A stretch of 64,000 nucleotides of DNA from Burkholderia cepacia. Its GTDB lineage: Bacteria; Pseudomonadota; Gammaproteobacteria; Burkholderiales; Burkholderiaceae. Shown piece by piece: positions 40,231-48,872 of this stretch (position 1 is the first letter of the stretch; each line of letters begins with the position of its first letter). The translations under genes and the position numbers were made by a program. Where the stretch lies: the NCBI RefSeq assembly GCF_001718835.1, contig NZ_CP013443.1:1364001-1428000 (forward strand). Direction: 5' to 3'. The notes beneath the pieces were generated by a model. That model worked only from the letters and a program-made list of their open reading frames with translations, had not been told where the DNA came from and did not search any database.

Positions 40231-41408
40231 AACACGCGCACGTCTATCTGCATGCGCTCGGCATGGTCAATGCGCTCGGCGGCACCGTCGACGCGGTCGA
40301 CCTCGCATTGCGCGCCGGCGTTTCGCCCGGCATGGGGCCGTGCGCGGAAGCGCCCGGCGGCGCATGGGCCGGGCGCGTCGGCGCGCCGCTCGACGTCGCG
40401 CCGCCCGAGCCGCTCGCGCATTTCGATTGCCGCAACAACCGGCTGCTGCTCGCCGCGCTCGCGCAGATCGCGCCGGCCGTCGATGCGGCGGTGGCGCGCT
40501 ACGGGCCGCGCCGCATCGGCGTCGTGATCGGCACGAGCACGTCCGGCATCCGTGCGGCCGAGGAGGCGTTCGCGCAGCGCGCCGCATCGGGTGCGATGCC
40601 GCCGGCGTTCGATTACCGGCAGATGGAAATCGGCACGGCGGCGCCGTTCGTGCGCGCGGCGCTCGGCGTCGCCGGGCCGGCGTATACGTTGTCGACCGCG
40701 TGCACGTCGAGCGCGAAGGCGTTCGCGGCCGCGCGCCGGCTGCTGCGCCTGCGCCTGTGCGACGCGGTCGTCGTCGGGGGTGCGGATTCGCTGTGCGCGC
40801 TGACGATGCAGGGCTTCGCGTCGCTCGAGTCGGTCAGCCTCGCGCGCACGAACCCGATGAGCGCCAATCGCTGCGGGATCAACATCGGCGAAGGCGCGGC
40901 CGTGTTCGTGATGAGCCGCGACGACGGGGAGATCCGGCTGGCCGGCGTCGGCGAATCGAGCGATGCGCATCACATCTCCGCGCCGGACCCGGAGGGGCGC
41001 GGCGCGGAGGACGCGCTGCGGCAGGCGCTCGCGGATGCGGGCGTGAGTCCGTCGGCGCTCGGCTACGTGAACCTGCACGCGACGGCGACGCGCCTGAACG
41101 ACGAGATGGAAGCGCGCGTGATGGCGCGCGTGTTTCCCGGCGGCGTGCCCGCGAGCGGCACGAAGCCGCTGACCGGACACATGCTCGGCGCGGCGGGCGC
41201 GACGGAGCTGGCGTTCACGTGGCTGGCGCTCGCGCGCGGGACGCCGCTGCCGGTTCACGTGTGGGACGGCGTGCCGGACCCCGCGCTGCCGGCGCTGGAT
41301 CTCGTGCAGGAAGAGCGCCGGCTCGCCGGCCACACCGGAAGCCAGTACGTGATGAGCAATTCGTTCGCATTCGGCGGCAGCAATGCCAGCCTGATCCTGG
41401 GGCGCTGA
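40227..41408 (+). CDS. Beta-ketoacyl synthase of the aryl-polyene PKS (ApeO-like)
   Basis: A 393-residue FabF/FabB-type condensing enzyme. Catalytic Cys159 is in 'TLSTACTSSAKAF', the two His are in 'VNLHATATRLND' and 'LTGHMLGAAGATE', and the end 'NSFAFGGSNASLILGR' is normal. Note LHATAT in place of the common HGT. It starts on the stop of the exporter gene and is directly followed by a dehydratase and a ketoreductase, the order seen for ApeO-ApeP-ApeQ. It probably pairs with the truncated protein encoded at 29101. Confidence 0.88.
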   Translation: MKHAHVYLHALGMVNALGGTVDAVDLALRAGVSPGMGPCAEAPGGAWAGRVGAPLDVAPPEPLAHFDCRNNRLLLAALAQIAPAVDAAVARYGPRRIGVVIGTSTSGIRAAEEAFAQRAASGAMPPAFDYRQMEIGTAAPFVRAALGVAGPAYTLSTACTSSAKAFAAARRLLRLRLCDAVVVGGADSLCALTMQGFASLESVSLARTNPMSANRCGINIGEGAAVFVMSRDDGEIRLAGVGESSDAHHISAPDPEGRGAEDALRQALADAGVSPSALGYVNLHATATRLNDEMEARVMARVFPGGVPASGTKPLTGHMLGAAGATELAFTWLALARGTPLPVHVWDGVPDPALPALDLVQEERRLAGHTGSQYVMSNSFAFGGSNASLILGR

Positions 41409-41409
41409 C

Positions 41410-41913
41410 ATGCAGACCGGTTCGTTGATGGAAACCTTGCACGACGGCGCGGAGATCGCCGTGTGCGACGTGCGGGACGTGCTGCCGCATCGCGGCACGA
41501 TGCTGTTGCTCGACACGATCGAGCGCTGTTCCGAAACCGCGATCGAGGTGAGTGCGACCGCGCGCCGCGACGCGTGGTACGCGGACGATGACGGCGCGAT
41601 GCCCGCGTGGATCGGCATCGAGCTGATGGCGCAGGCGATCGCCGCGCACGTCGGGCTGCTGGCGCGGCACGCGGGCGGCCGCGCGAAGCCGGGCGTGCTG
41701 CTCGGCGCGAACCGCTACAGCGCGCATCGGGCCGCGTTCGATGCGGGGGCGACGCTGCGGATCGCGGCGCGCGAACTGCTGCGCGGCGACGAAGGGCACG
41801 GCGCGTACGAATGCGCGATCCATGCCGACGGCCAATGCTGCGCGGAAGCGATCGTCAAGGTGTACCAGCCGGACGATTTTCAGTCTTTTATCGAAGGGAG
41901 CTTCAATTCATGA
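41410..41913 (+). CDS. 3-Hydroxyacyl-ACP dehydratase-like protein (ApeP-like)
   Basis: A 167-residue FabZ-like hotdog protein. The active-site region is 'RDVLPHRGTMLLLDTIERCS', with His in the expected place, and 'WIGIELMAQAIAAHVGLLA' is the central helix. It should form the double bonds of the polyene, perhaps as a heterodimer with the hotdog domain fused to the ligase (ApeI-ApeP pairs are described). The start is one base after the ketosynthase stop, and its end overlaps the ketoreductase start. Confidence 0.85.
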   Translation: MQTGSLMETLHDGAEIAVCDVRDVLPHRGTMLLLDTIERCSETAIEVSATARRDAWYADDDGAMPAWIGIELMAQAIAAHVGLLARHAGGRAKPGVLLGANRYSAHRAAFDAGATLRIAARELLRGDEGHGAYECAIHADGQCCAEAIVKVYQPDDFQSFIEGSFNS

Positions 41914-42635
41914 CTCGGCGAGTTCTCGTGACCGGCGCGAGCCGCGGCATTGGCCGGGCCGTCGCGCTGCGACTGGCGGCGGACGGCTTCGCGGTGACGG
42001 TGCATTGCCGCAGCGGCCGCGACGCGGCGCAAGCCGTGGCCGCCACGATCCGCGAACAGGGCGGCGCGGCCGATGTGCTGCAGTTCGACGTGCGTGACCG
42101 CGCGGCCTGCCGGCAACTGCTCGAGGCCGACGTGGCCGCGCACGGCGCGTACTACGGGATCGTCTGCAGCGCGGGCGTGACGCGCGACGGCGCGTTTCCG
42201 GCGCTGTCCGACGAGGACTGGGACGTCGTGATCGAGACCGGGCTCGACGGCTTCTACAACGTCGTCCATCCGCTGACGATGCCGATGGTGCGGCTGCGCA
42301 AAGGCGGCCGCATCGTGACGATCGCGTCGGTGTCCGGCGTGATGGGCAATCGCGGGCAGGTCAACTACAGCGCGGCGAAGGCCGGGTTGATCGGCGCGAC
42401 GAAGGCGCTCGCGGTCGAGCTCGCGTCGCGCAACATCACGGTCAACTGCGTCGCGCCCGGTCTCGTCGATACCGGGATGCTCGACGACGTGCCGCTCGAG
42501 CACGCGTTGAAGACGGTGCCGATGGGGCGCGTCGGGCAACCCGACGAAGTCGCGTCGGTGGTCGGCTTCCTGATGTCGGACGGCGCGTCGTACGTCACCC
42601 GGCAGGTGATCGGCATCAACGGCGGGATGATCTGA
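41910..42635 (+). CDS. 3-Oxoacyl-ACP reductase, FabG family (ApeQ-like)
   Basis: A 241-residue short-chain dehydrogenase. The NADPH motif is 'VLVTGASRGIGRAVAL', the catalytic Ser is in 'VTIASVSGVMGNRG', and the Tyr/Lys pair in 'QVNYSAAKAGLIGATKALA'. The end 'TRQVIGINGGMI' is typical of FabG. It reduces the beta-keto group in each extension cycle. It overlaps its neighbours by 4 bases upstream and 1 base downstream. Confidence 0.93.
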   Translation: MTRRVLVTGASRGIGRAVALRLAADGFAVTVHCRSGRDAAQAVAATIREQGGAADVLQFDVRDRAACRQLLEADVAAHGAYYGIVCSAGVTRDGAFPALSDEDWDVVIETGLDGFYNVVHPLTMPMVRLRKGGRIVTIASVSGVMGNRGQVNYSAAKAGLIGATKALAVELASRNITVNCVAPGLVDTGMLDDVPLEHALKTVPMGRVGQPDEVASVVGFLMSDGASYVTRQVIGINGGMI

Positions 42636-43864
42636 TGAAGCGGGTGGTCGTGACGGGAATGGGCGGCGTGACCGCGTTCGGCGACACGTGGCCGGAGATC
42701 GACGCGCGCCTGAAGGGCGCAGCCAACGCCGTGCGGCGCATCGCGGCGTGGGATTGCTACGAGTCGCTGCACACGCGGCTCGCGTGCCCGCTGCCGGGCT
42801 TCGTGCAGCCCGCGCATTATCCGCGCAAGAAGACGCGCTCGATGGGGCCGGTGTCGATGTATGCGGTGCGGGCGAGCGAGCTCGCGCTCGCCGACGCCGG
42901 TCTCGCGGACGATCCGTCGATCAAGGACGGCAGGATGGGCGTCGCGTACGGGTCGTCGTCGGGCTCGGTCGAGCCGATCCGCGCGTTCGGCGCGATGCTC
43001 GAAACGGGTTCGATGCGCGACGTGACGTCGAACAGCTACGTGCAGATGATGCCGCACACGACGGCCGTCAACGTCAGCCTGTTCTGGGACCTGAAAGGCC
43101 GGATCGTGCCGACGTCGTCCGCGTGCGCGTCGGGCAGCCAGGCGATCGGCTACGCGTACGAAGCGATCGCGACCGGCAAGCAGACGCTGATGCTCGCGGG
43201 CGGCGCGGAGGAGCTGTCGGGCCCGGCGGTCGCGGTGTTCGACACGCTGTACGCGACCAGCACGCGCAATGACGAGGCCGGGCTGACGCCGCGCCCGTTC
43301 GACGTCGATCGCGACGGGCTCGTGGTCGGCGAGGGGGCGGCTACGCTCGTGCTCGAGGAATACGAGCACGCGCTCGCGCGCGGCGCGACGATTCACGCGG
43401 AGGTGGTCGGCTTCGGCTGCAATTCCGACGGCGCGCACATCACGCAGCCGACGGCCGAGACGATGGCGATCGCGATGCGGCTCGCGCTGCGCGACGCCGG
43501 GCTCGATCCGGCGGCGATCGCGTATGTGAACGCGCACGGCACGTCGACCGATCGCGGCGACGTCGCCGAGAGTCATGCGACCGCGTCGGTGTTCGGCGAG
43601 CGCATGCCGATCAGCTCGCTGAAGAGCTACGTCGGCCACACGCTCGGCGCCTGCGGCGCGCTCGAGGCGTGGTGGACGATCGAGATGATGAAGCGCAACG
43701 CGTATGCGCCGACGCTGAACCTGGAGAACGTCGATCCCGCGTGCGCGGCGCTCGACTACATCGTCGGCGCGGCGCGCGCGATCGATGCCGAGTTCGTGAT
43801 GAGCAACAACTTCGCGTTCGGCGGGATCAACACGTCGTTGATCTTCCGGCGCATCGCCGCGTGA
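42635..43864 (+). CDS. Beta-ketoacyl synthase (ApeR-like)
   Basis: A 409-residue condensing enzyme with an intact site: Cys164 in 'VPTSSACASGSQA', His in 'YVNAHGTSTDRGD' and 'SYVGHTLGACGALE'. The C-terminus 'MSNNFAFGGINTSLIFRR' is normal. It follows the ketoreductase as ApeR does in described clusters, where it is thought to start chain extension on the aryl starter. It overlaps the next ketosynthase gene by four bases. Confidence 0.9.
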   Translation: MKRVVVTGMGGVTAFGDTWPEIDARLKGAANAVRRIAAWDCYESLHTRLACPLPGFVQPAHYPRKKTRSMGPVSMYAVRASELALADAGLADDPSIKDGRMGVAYGSSSGSVEPIRAFGAMLETGSMRDVTSNSYVQMMPHTTAVNVSLFWDLKGRIVPTSSACASGSQAIGYAYEAIATGKQTLMLAGGAEELSGPAVAVFDTLYATSTRNDEAGLTPRPFDVDRDGLVVGEGAATLVLEEYEHALARGATIHAEVVGFGCNSDGAHITQPTAETMAIAMRLALRDAGLDPAAIAYVNAHGTSTDRGDVAESHATASVFGERMPISSLKSYVGHTLGACGALEAWWTIEMMKRNAYAPTLNLENVDPACAALDYIVGAARAIDAEFVMSNNFAFGGINTSLIFRRIAA

Positions 43865-45099
43865 CGGCCGCCCGCCCGATGCCTGCGCGCGTCGTCGTCA
43901 CGGGGCTCGGCATCGTGTCGTGCCTCGGCAATTCGCTCGACGGCGTGTCGGCGGCGCTGCGCACGGGCCGCTCGGCGCTCGCGCGCGTCGATGCATGGCG
44001 CGCGAGGGGGTTCCGCAGCCAAGTCGCGGGCGTCGCCAGTGTCGCGGCGGAGCCGCCGTTCGCGCGCAAGCACGAGCGCTTCATGGGCGACACCGCGCGC
44101 TTCGCCGCGCATGCGGCGGCGAAGGCGATCGACGACGCGGCGCTCGATCCCGTGCGATTGCGTTCGCCGCGCGCGGGCGCGATCGTCGGCTCCGGCATCG
44201 GCTCGATGGCCGCCTATGACGACGCGATGGCGATTGCCGCGCAGCGCGGCATCGACAAGACGCCGCCTTACGTCGTGCCCAAGGCGATGAGCAGCACCGC
44301 GTCGGCCTGCGTCGCCCAGCTGTTCGGCATCGAAGGCATCGCGTATTCGCCGTCGTCCGCGTGCACGAGCTCGGCGCTCGCGATCGGGCAGGCGATGCAG
44401 TTGATCCGGTCCGGCTGCCAGGACGTCGTGCTGGCGGGCGGCAGCGACGCGCTGCACGACAACATGACGCTGATGTTCGATGCGATGGGCGTGTTGTCCG
44501 GTCGATTCAACGACACGCCCGACCAGGCGTCGAGACCTTACGGCATCGGCCGCGACGGCTTCGTGATCGCGTCGGGCGCGGGCATCCTCGTGCTCGAATC
44601 GCTCGAGCACGCACGCTCGCGCGGCGCGCGGATCCATGCGGAGCTGGTCGGCTTCGGCCAGTGCACCGACAACGCGGGCATGGCGGCGCCGCATGCGCCG
44701 GGGATCGCGCGGGCGATGCGGATGGCGCTGGAGGGCGACGCGCGGCGTCCCGACTACGTGAACACGCACGCGCCGTCGACGCCGCTCGGCGACGTCGAGG
44801 AACTGGCGGCGCTCGCGGACGTGTTCGGCGACGACGTGCCCGCGTTCTCGTCGACGAAGGGGATGACCGGCCATCCGCTCGGCGCGAGCGGCGCGCACGA
44901 GGCGATCTACACGATCCTGATGATGCGCGATGGCTTTATCGCGGGCACGTCCGTCGACGGGACGCCCGATCCCGCGGTCGGCCGCATGCCGCTCGTGCGT
45001 ACCGCGCGCGACGCGCGGATCGAGCGGGCGCTGTCGGTCTCGTTCGGATTCGGCGGCAGTTGCGCGAGCCTGTTGTTGGACGCCTGGAAAGGCGATTGA
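43861..45099 (+). CDS. Third full-length beta-ketoacyl synthase of the cluster
   Basis: A 412-residue FabB/FabF-type enzyme. Cys168 is in 'YSPSSACTSSALAIGQAM', the first His in 'VNTHAPSTPLGDVEEL' (HAPST instead of HGTST) and the second in 'GMTGHPLGASGAHE'. The end 'SVSFGFGGSCASLLL' is intact. The start is GTG 43861, overlapping the previous stop; ATG 43879 (MPARVVVTGLGIVSCLG) is equally possible. The reason for a third ketosynthase is not clear from the sequence. Confidence 0.88.
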   Translation: MTAARPMPARVVVTGLGIVSCLGNSLDGVSAALRTGRSALARVDAWRARGFRSQVAGVASVAAEPPFARKHERFMGDTARFAAHAAAKAIDDAALDPVRLRSPRAGAIVGSGIGSMAAYDDAMAIAAQRGIDKTPPYVVPKAMSSTASACVAQLFGIEGIAYSPSSACTSSALAIGQAMQLIRSGCQDVVLAGGSDALHDNMTLMFDAMGVLSGRFNDTPDQASRPYGIGRDGFVIASGAGILVLESLEHARSRGARIHAELVGFGQCTDNAGMAAPHAPGIARAMRMALEGDARRPDYVNTHAPSTPLGDVEELAALADVFGDDVPAFSSTKGMTGHPLGASGAHEAIYTILMMRDGFIAGTSVDGTPDPAVGRMPLVRTARDARIERALSVSFGFGGSCASLLLDAWKGD

Positions 45100-45133
45100 G
45101 GTTGAACGTTACTGAGCGATGAGGACAAGCACG

Positions 45134-45562
45134 ATGAAGCATACGAGACATCTGGCCGGCATGTTGATCGCGGCGGCCCTGCTGGCGGGCTGCGGCGGCA
45201 CGGTCGTCCGCACGCTGCCGCTGCCGGCGGAAGCGACCGCGCACGACGCGACCGGCGTGAAGCTGTATTTCGGCGCGCAGCCGCATCCGGCGGTGAAGAC
45301 GGCCATCGGATCGCGCTCGGAATCGGTGCGCGTGACGCGCGGGACTGGAGCCGAGCAGCCGACGTGCGATCAGGCGCTCGCCGAAGCGCTGGGCCGCCTG
45401 CGCACGTATGCGAAGAACCACGGCGGGAATGCGGTCGTCAACGTGACGACGCGCTTTCACGAGCAGCGTTCCGATTCGGTGGCCCGGTACACGTGCGGCG
45501 TGAGCCCCAGCGCCGGGTCGCTCGCGGTGACGGGCGACGTCGTGGTGCTCGATGCGCGGTAA
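45134..45562 (+). CDS. Small outer-membrane-type lipoprotein at the operon end
   Basis: A 142-residue lipoprotein. The signal peptide ends in the lipobox LLAGC (MKHTRHLAGMLIAAALLAGC). The mature part contains 'ALAEALGRLRTYAKNHGGNA' and 'VVNVTTRFHEQ', a pattern seen in small proteins sometimes named after excinuclease subunits by error. No enzymatic motif is seen. Its place corresponds to the lipoprotein (ApeN) of other aryl-polyene clusters, but the sequence does not look like DUF3261. It starts 34 bases after the last ketosynthase stop. Confidence 0.75.
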   Translation: MKHTRHLAGMLIAAALLAGCGGTVVRTLPLPAEATAHDATGVKLYFGAQPHPAVKTAIGSRSESVRVTRGTGAEQPTCDQALAEALGRLRTYAKNHGGNAVVNVTTRFHEQRSDSVARYTCGVSPSAGSLAVTGDVVVLDAR

Positions 45563-45572
45563 CGCGCGCGGG

Positions 45573-45625
45573 GCAGGGCGATGCTGACGACGCCCTGCGG
45601 TGCATGCGCCCGCCCGGAGGCGGGC
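45573..45625. terminator. Two inverted repeats between convergent genes
   Basis: GCAGGGCG / CGCCCTGC (45573-45580 and 45591-45598) and GCCCGCC / GGCGGGC (45608-45614 and 45619-45625). No T-run, so the terminator role rests on position between the operon end and the convergent methyltransferase. Confidence 0.4.
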
Positions 45626-45630
45626 GGCTG

Positions 45631-46350
45631 TCACGCGGGCTTGCGCGCGACCACGTTGACGAGCGTTTCGCGGCGCTTGCCGGGCTTGGGGGTGTAGAGG
45701 CCGATGCGCTCGAGCAGGCCGAAGTCCTTCGCGCGGCTCCACCACAGGTACGGCAGCGATACGTTCCGCTCGTCGAACGAGAAGCCGCCGTCGCGCAGCA
45801 TCGCGAGATAGCCGTCCGCGCTCTTCTGCACGTGCATCGGGTGCCGGAACAGCAGCCGGATGACCCACGACTTGATGTAGGCGTCGGTCGATTCGGCGAA
45901 CAGCAGCAGGCCGTTCGGCTTCAGCACGCGGCGAAACTCGGCCAGCGCGCGCTCCTGCTCGACGAGGTGGTGGAAGGTCTGGTGACAGAACACGATGTCG
46001 ACGCTCGCGTCGGCCAGCGGCAGCTGCGCGCAGTCCGCGCGGTGCAGGTCGACGGCGGCGCCGCAGTGCCGGGCCGCTTCCGTCGCATGGGCGAGCGATT
46101 CGTCGTGGCATTCGATGCCGACGATCTTGCGCGGCGAGAACGCATCGTTCAGGAGCCTGAACGACTTGCCCTGGCCGCAGCCCGCGTCGAGGATGACCGG
46201 GGCGGCCGGCAGCGGCGTCGTAATGAGCCGCTTCAGGTCGTTGATGGCCACCCGCAGCACGTGATGTTCCCAGGTGTGCGTGCGCAGGAACCAGACGCCG
46301 AAGGCCGTTTCGGGAACGTAAGCTGCAGCGTGCGGGCGGGATGACGACAT
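45631..46350 (-). CDS. SAM-dependent methyltransferase next to the aryl-polyene operon
   Basis: A 239-residue class I methyltransferase. The SAM motif is 'VILDAGCGQGKSFRLL', with the acidic end of strand 2 in 'KIVGIECHDESLAHA', 'DIVFCHQTFHHLVEQ' and 'LKPNGLLLFAESTDAY'. Aryl-polyene head groups are commonly methylated, so it is a fair candidate for an aryl C- or O-methyltransferase (inference). It is convergent with the operon and divergent from the halogenase-like gene, with 108 bases between their starts. Confidence 0.85.
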   Translation of the reverse strand: MSSSRPHAAAYVPETAFGVWFLRTHTWEHHVLRVAINDLKRLITTPLPAAPVILDAGCGQGKSFRLLNDAFSPRKIVGIECHDESLAHATEAARHCGAAVDLHRADCAQLPLADASVDIVFCHQTFHHLVEQERALAEFRRVLKPNGLLLFAESTDAYIKSWVIRLLFRHPMHVQKSADGYLAMLRDGGFSFDERNVSLPYLWWSRAKDFGLLERIGLYTPKPGKRRETLVNVVARKPA

Positions 46351-46388
46351 GAACCCCTCGTTCGTATGTGTTTTTTCGGGCGTTCATT

Positions 46389-46402
46389 GTAATTGGCATT
46401 AC
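46389..46402. promoter_or_regulatory. Interrupted palindrome in the divergent promoter
   Basis: GTAAT-TGGC-ATTAC lies between the divergent methyltransferase and halogenase-like genes and could be an operator shared by both promoters. No matching regulator gene is next to it. Confidence 0.4.
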
Positions 46403-46458
46403 GGACGTGCGGCGCGCAAAGCCGTCACGTCCCATCGATTCAAACGGGCAGGCAACAC

Positions 46459-47724
46459 ATGAATGAGATGAAATCGGAGCAATTGAACGTCGACGTCGCG
46501 ATCATCGGCGCGGGGCCTTCCGGCGCGGTGGCCGCGGGGCTGTTGCGCAAGGCGGGACGGTCGGTGCTCGTGCTGGAGCGCCAGCATTTTCCGCGCTTTT
46601 CGATCGGCGAGAGCCTGTTGCCGCAGAGCATGCATTACCTCGACGAGGCGGGCATGCTGCAGGCCGTCGTGGAGGCGGGCTTCCAGTTCAAGAACGGCGC
46701 ATATTTCGTGCATCGCGATCGCATGTCGGCGTTCGATTTCCGCGAGAAGACGACGCCGGGCTGGGGCACCGCGTACCAGGTGGAGCGCGCGGCATTCGAC
46801 GACCTGCTGATCCGCTGCGCGGCGCAGCAGGGCGCCGACGTGCGGTTCGGCCATACGGTGCGTGCGTTCATGCCGGGCGACCGGCCGCAGCTCGACGTCG
46901 TCGACGAAGCGGGGCGCGACTATCGCGTGCACGCGTCGTTCGTGCTGGACGCGAGCGGCTTCGGCCGCGTGCTGCCGCGGCTGCTCGATCTCGAGGCGCC
47001 CACCCGCATGCCGACGCGCGCGGCGCTGTTCTCGCACGTCGAGGATCGCCTGCCGGCGGGGGCGACCGATCGCGACAAGATCTGCATCGCGGTGCATCCG
47101 GAGCGGCGCGACGTGTGGTTCTGGATGATTCCATTGACGAACGGCCGCTCGTCGGTCGGCTGCGTCGCCGAAGCGGCGTTCCTCGACGTGCCGGAAGCGC
47201 GGCGCGAAGCGCTGTTGCGCGAGCTGTTGCAGACCGAGCCGACGCTTGCCCGTCTCGTCGGCGAGAAGCCGTTCGTGATGCCGGTGCGCCATATCGGCGG
47301 CTATGCGGCCAACGTCGAGCGGCTGCACGGCCCCGGCTATGCGCTGCTCGGCAATGCCGGCGAGTTTCTCGATCCGATCTTCTCGTCGGGCGTCACGATC
47401 GCGATGCGCTCGTCGCATCTGGCGGTGCAGGCGCTCGAACGGCAGTGGCGCGGCGAAGCGGTGGACTGGCAGCGGGATTACGACGTCGCGCTGCGCAAGG
47501 GCATCGATACGTTCCGTGCGTTCGTCGAGAAATGGTATTCGGGCGACCTGCAGGACATTGTCTTCCACGACGACAAGGCGCCGGAAGTGAAGCGCATGGT
47601 CTGCGCGATCCTCGCCGGCTATGCATGGGACGAGTCGAATCCGTTCGTGCGCGATCCGGTTCGGCGTCTCGAGGTGCTGGCGGAAATCTGCCGTCCGGCC
47701 CCGCATGGCGACGCGACGCCCTGA
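46459..47724 (+). CDS. Flavin-dependent halogenase-like oxidoreductase
   Basis: A 421-residue FAD enzyme. Residues 17-22 (GAGPSG) are the FAD-binding turn; 'FPRFSIGESLLPQSM' follows. Both halogenase hallmarks are visible: Lys78 in 'AGFQFKNGAYF', where phenolic and pyrrole halogenases have their catalytic lysine, and WFWMIP at 220-225 (WxWxIP), which blocks monooxygenase chemistry in that family. Its place beside an aryl-polyene operon recalls xanthomonadin, a brominated aryl polyene. The frame opens upstream to 46393, but MNEMKSEQLNVDVAIIGAGP is the natural start. Halogenation is inferred; some relatives act as hydroxylases or reductases. Confidence 0.75.
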   Translation: MNEMKSEQLNVDVAIIGAGPSGAVAAGLLRKAGRSVLVLERQHFPRFSIGESLLPQSMHYLDEAGMLQAVVEAGFQFKNGAYFVHRDRMSAFDFREKTTPGWGTAYQVERAAFDDLLIRCAAQQGADVRFGHTVRAFMPGDRPQLDVVDEAGRDYRVHASFVLDASGFGRVLPRLLDLEAPTRMPTRAALFSHVEDRLPAGATDRDKICIAVHPERRDVWFWMIPLTNGRSSVGCVAEAAFLDVPEARREALLRELLQTEPTLARLVGEKPFVMPVRHIGGYAANVERLHGPGYALLGNAGEFLDPIFSSGVTIAMRSSHLAVQALERQWRGEAVDWQRDYDVALRKGIDTFRAFVEKWYSGDLQDIVFHDDKAPEVKRMVCAILAGYAWDESNPFVRDPVRRLEVLAEICRPAPHGDATP

Positions 47725-47789
47725 GCATGCGTGAGCCGGGCATCATGATCCCGGGTCATCCGACAGACACACAATTCATCAAGCTAGCT

Positions 47790-48707
47790 ATGAAGCGCCT
47801 TTTCCTCATCGGCCTGTGCCTCTCAACCAGTTCCGCTTTCGCGGCAAGCCAGATCCTGCTCGAAACCCCGGTGACCTACGCGCCGGATGCCGGTGTCGTC
47901 CAGCGGGTCAAGGACGAATGCCACATCGAAGACATGCTGACGCGCCACGTCGGCGACGTACTTCGCAAGATCAACAGAGGCGGCGACGGCACCGTGGCGT
48001 CGCAGGCCGATGCAGGGGATGCCAAGGTTCTCAGGCTGCAGATCACCCACGTACTGGGCGTCGGCGGTGGCGCATGGAGCGGACCCAAGGCCACGACCGT
48101 CACTGCGGATCTGATCGAGGGCGGCAAGGTCACCCGCCATACCAAGATCAACCGTTGGTCGGTGGGTGGCGTGTGGGGCGCGTTCAAGGGAACGTGCTCG
48201 ATTCTCGAACGGACGACCGTCGTGATCGGCAGGGACCTCGGCCGCTGGGCGCGCAACCCGTCCTATGAGATCAAGGAGGAGGCGCCGCCCCAAGTCGCTG
48301 ACGAGCCGGGTGCGGGCAAGGATTTCTGCACGCCGGGCGAAAGCATGCCGAATGCGTCCGGCAGTTCGCTTACGCTATGCGTGAAGAAAGGGCATTTTGC
48401 TCACGACCAGTATGAAGTGAAGGTCGATGGGGCGGTTGTCGTGAAGGGCATCGACGACGAGACGACCGGCGGGGTCAATGGCTCCTATGGCGGGAGGCCG
48501 GTCAACCTGACGTGCGCACCCGTTCTGTCGGCGCCGGAGGAAGTCACCGAATCCCAGATCGAGTCGATGCGAAGCATGGACCCGCAAGCGACGCGTGAGC
48601 AGTTGAAGCAGCGCTATCTGAGTCTCAATACGGTGGAGACCGCACGTCACTGCGTCGTTCGTGTTGATTCAAAGAATGTGCTGTCGACCGACATTCACTT
48701 CGAGTGA
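47790..48707 (+). CDS. Secreted protein of unknown function
   Basis: A 305-residue protein with a Sec signal (MKRLFLIGLCLSTSSAFA, cleavage before ASQ). The first half contains 'ITHVLGVGGGAWSGPKATTV' and 'KVTRHTKINRWSVGGVWGAF', which look like a beta-rich lipoprotein-type fold; the second half has several cysteines (about six) and 'GKDFCTPGESMPNASGSS'. No family is recognised. Codon use is less GC-biased than in the cluster before it. The gene lies at the 3' side of tRNA-Pro. Confidence 0.7.
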   Translation: MKRLFLIGLCLSTSSAFAASQILLETPVTYAPDAGVVQRVKDECHIEDMLTRHVGDVLRKINRGGDGTVASQADAGDAKVLRLQITHVLGVGGGAWSGPKATTVTADLIEGGKVTRHTKINRWSVGGVWGAFKGTCSILERTTVVIGRDLGRWARNPSYEIKEEAPPQVADEPGAGKDFCTPGESMPNASGSSLTLCVKKGHFAHDQYEVKVDGAVVVKGIDDETTGGVNGSYGGRPVNLTCAPVLSAPEEVTESQIESMRSMDPQATREQLKQRYLSLNTVETARHCVVRVDSKNVLSTDIHFE

Positions 48708-48872
48708 TGTCGTTGGGAGGGGGCGGTGGAGGGTGTTCCATCGGCTTCGATTCGTGAAGCACGGATTTCGATGGGCCAAGGAGTCATGCGTCGGGACACC
48801 AACATCAATTTCGGTCCGGCTTTCTTAAAGCGGATCAACTTTCACGCATTTCTTTCGCGAATATTGTTGATG

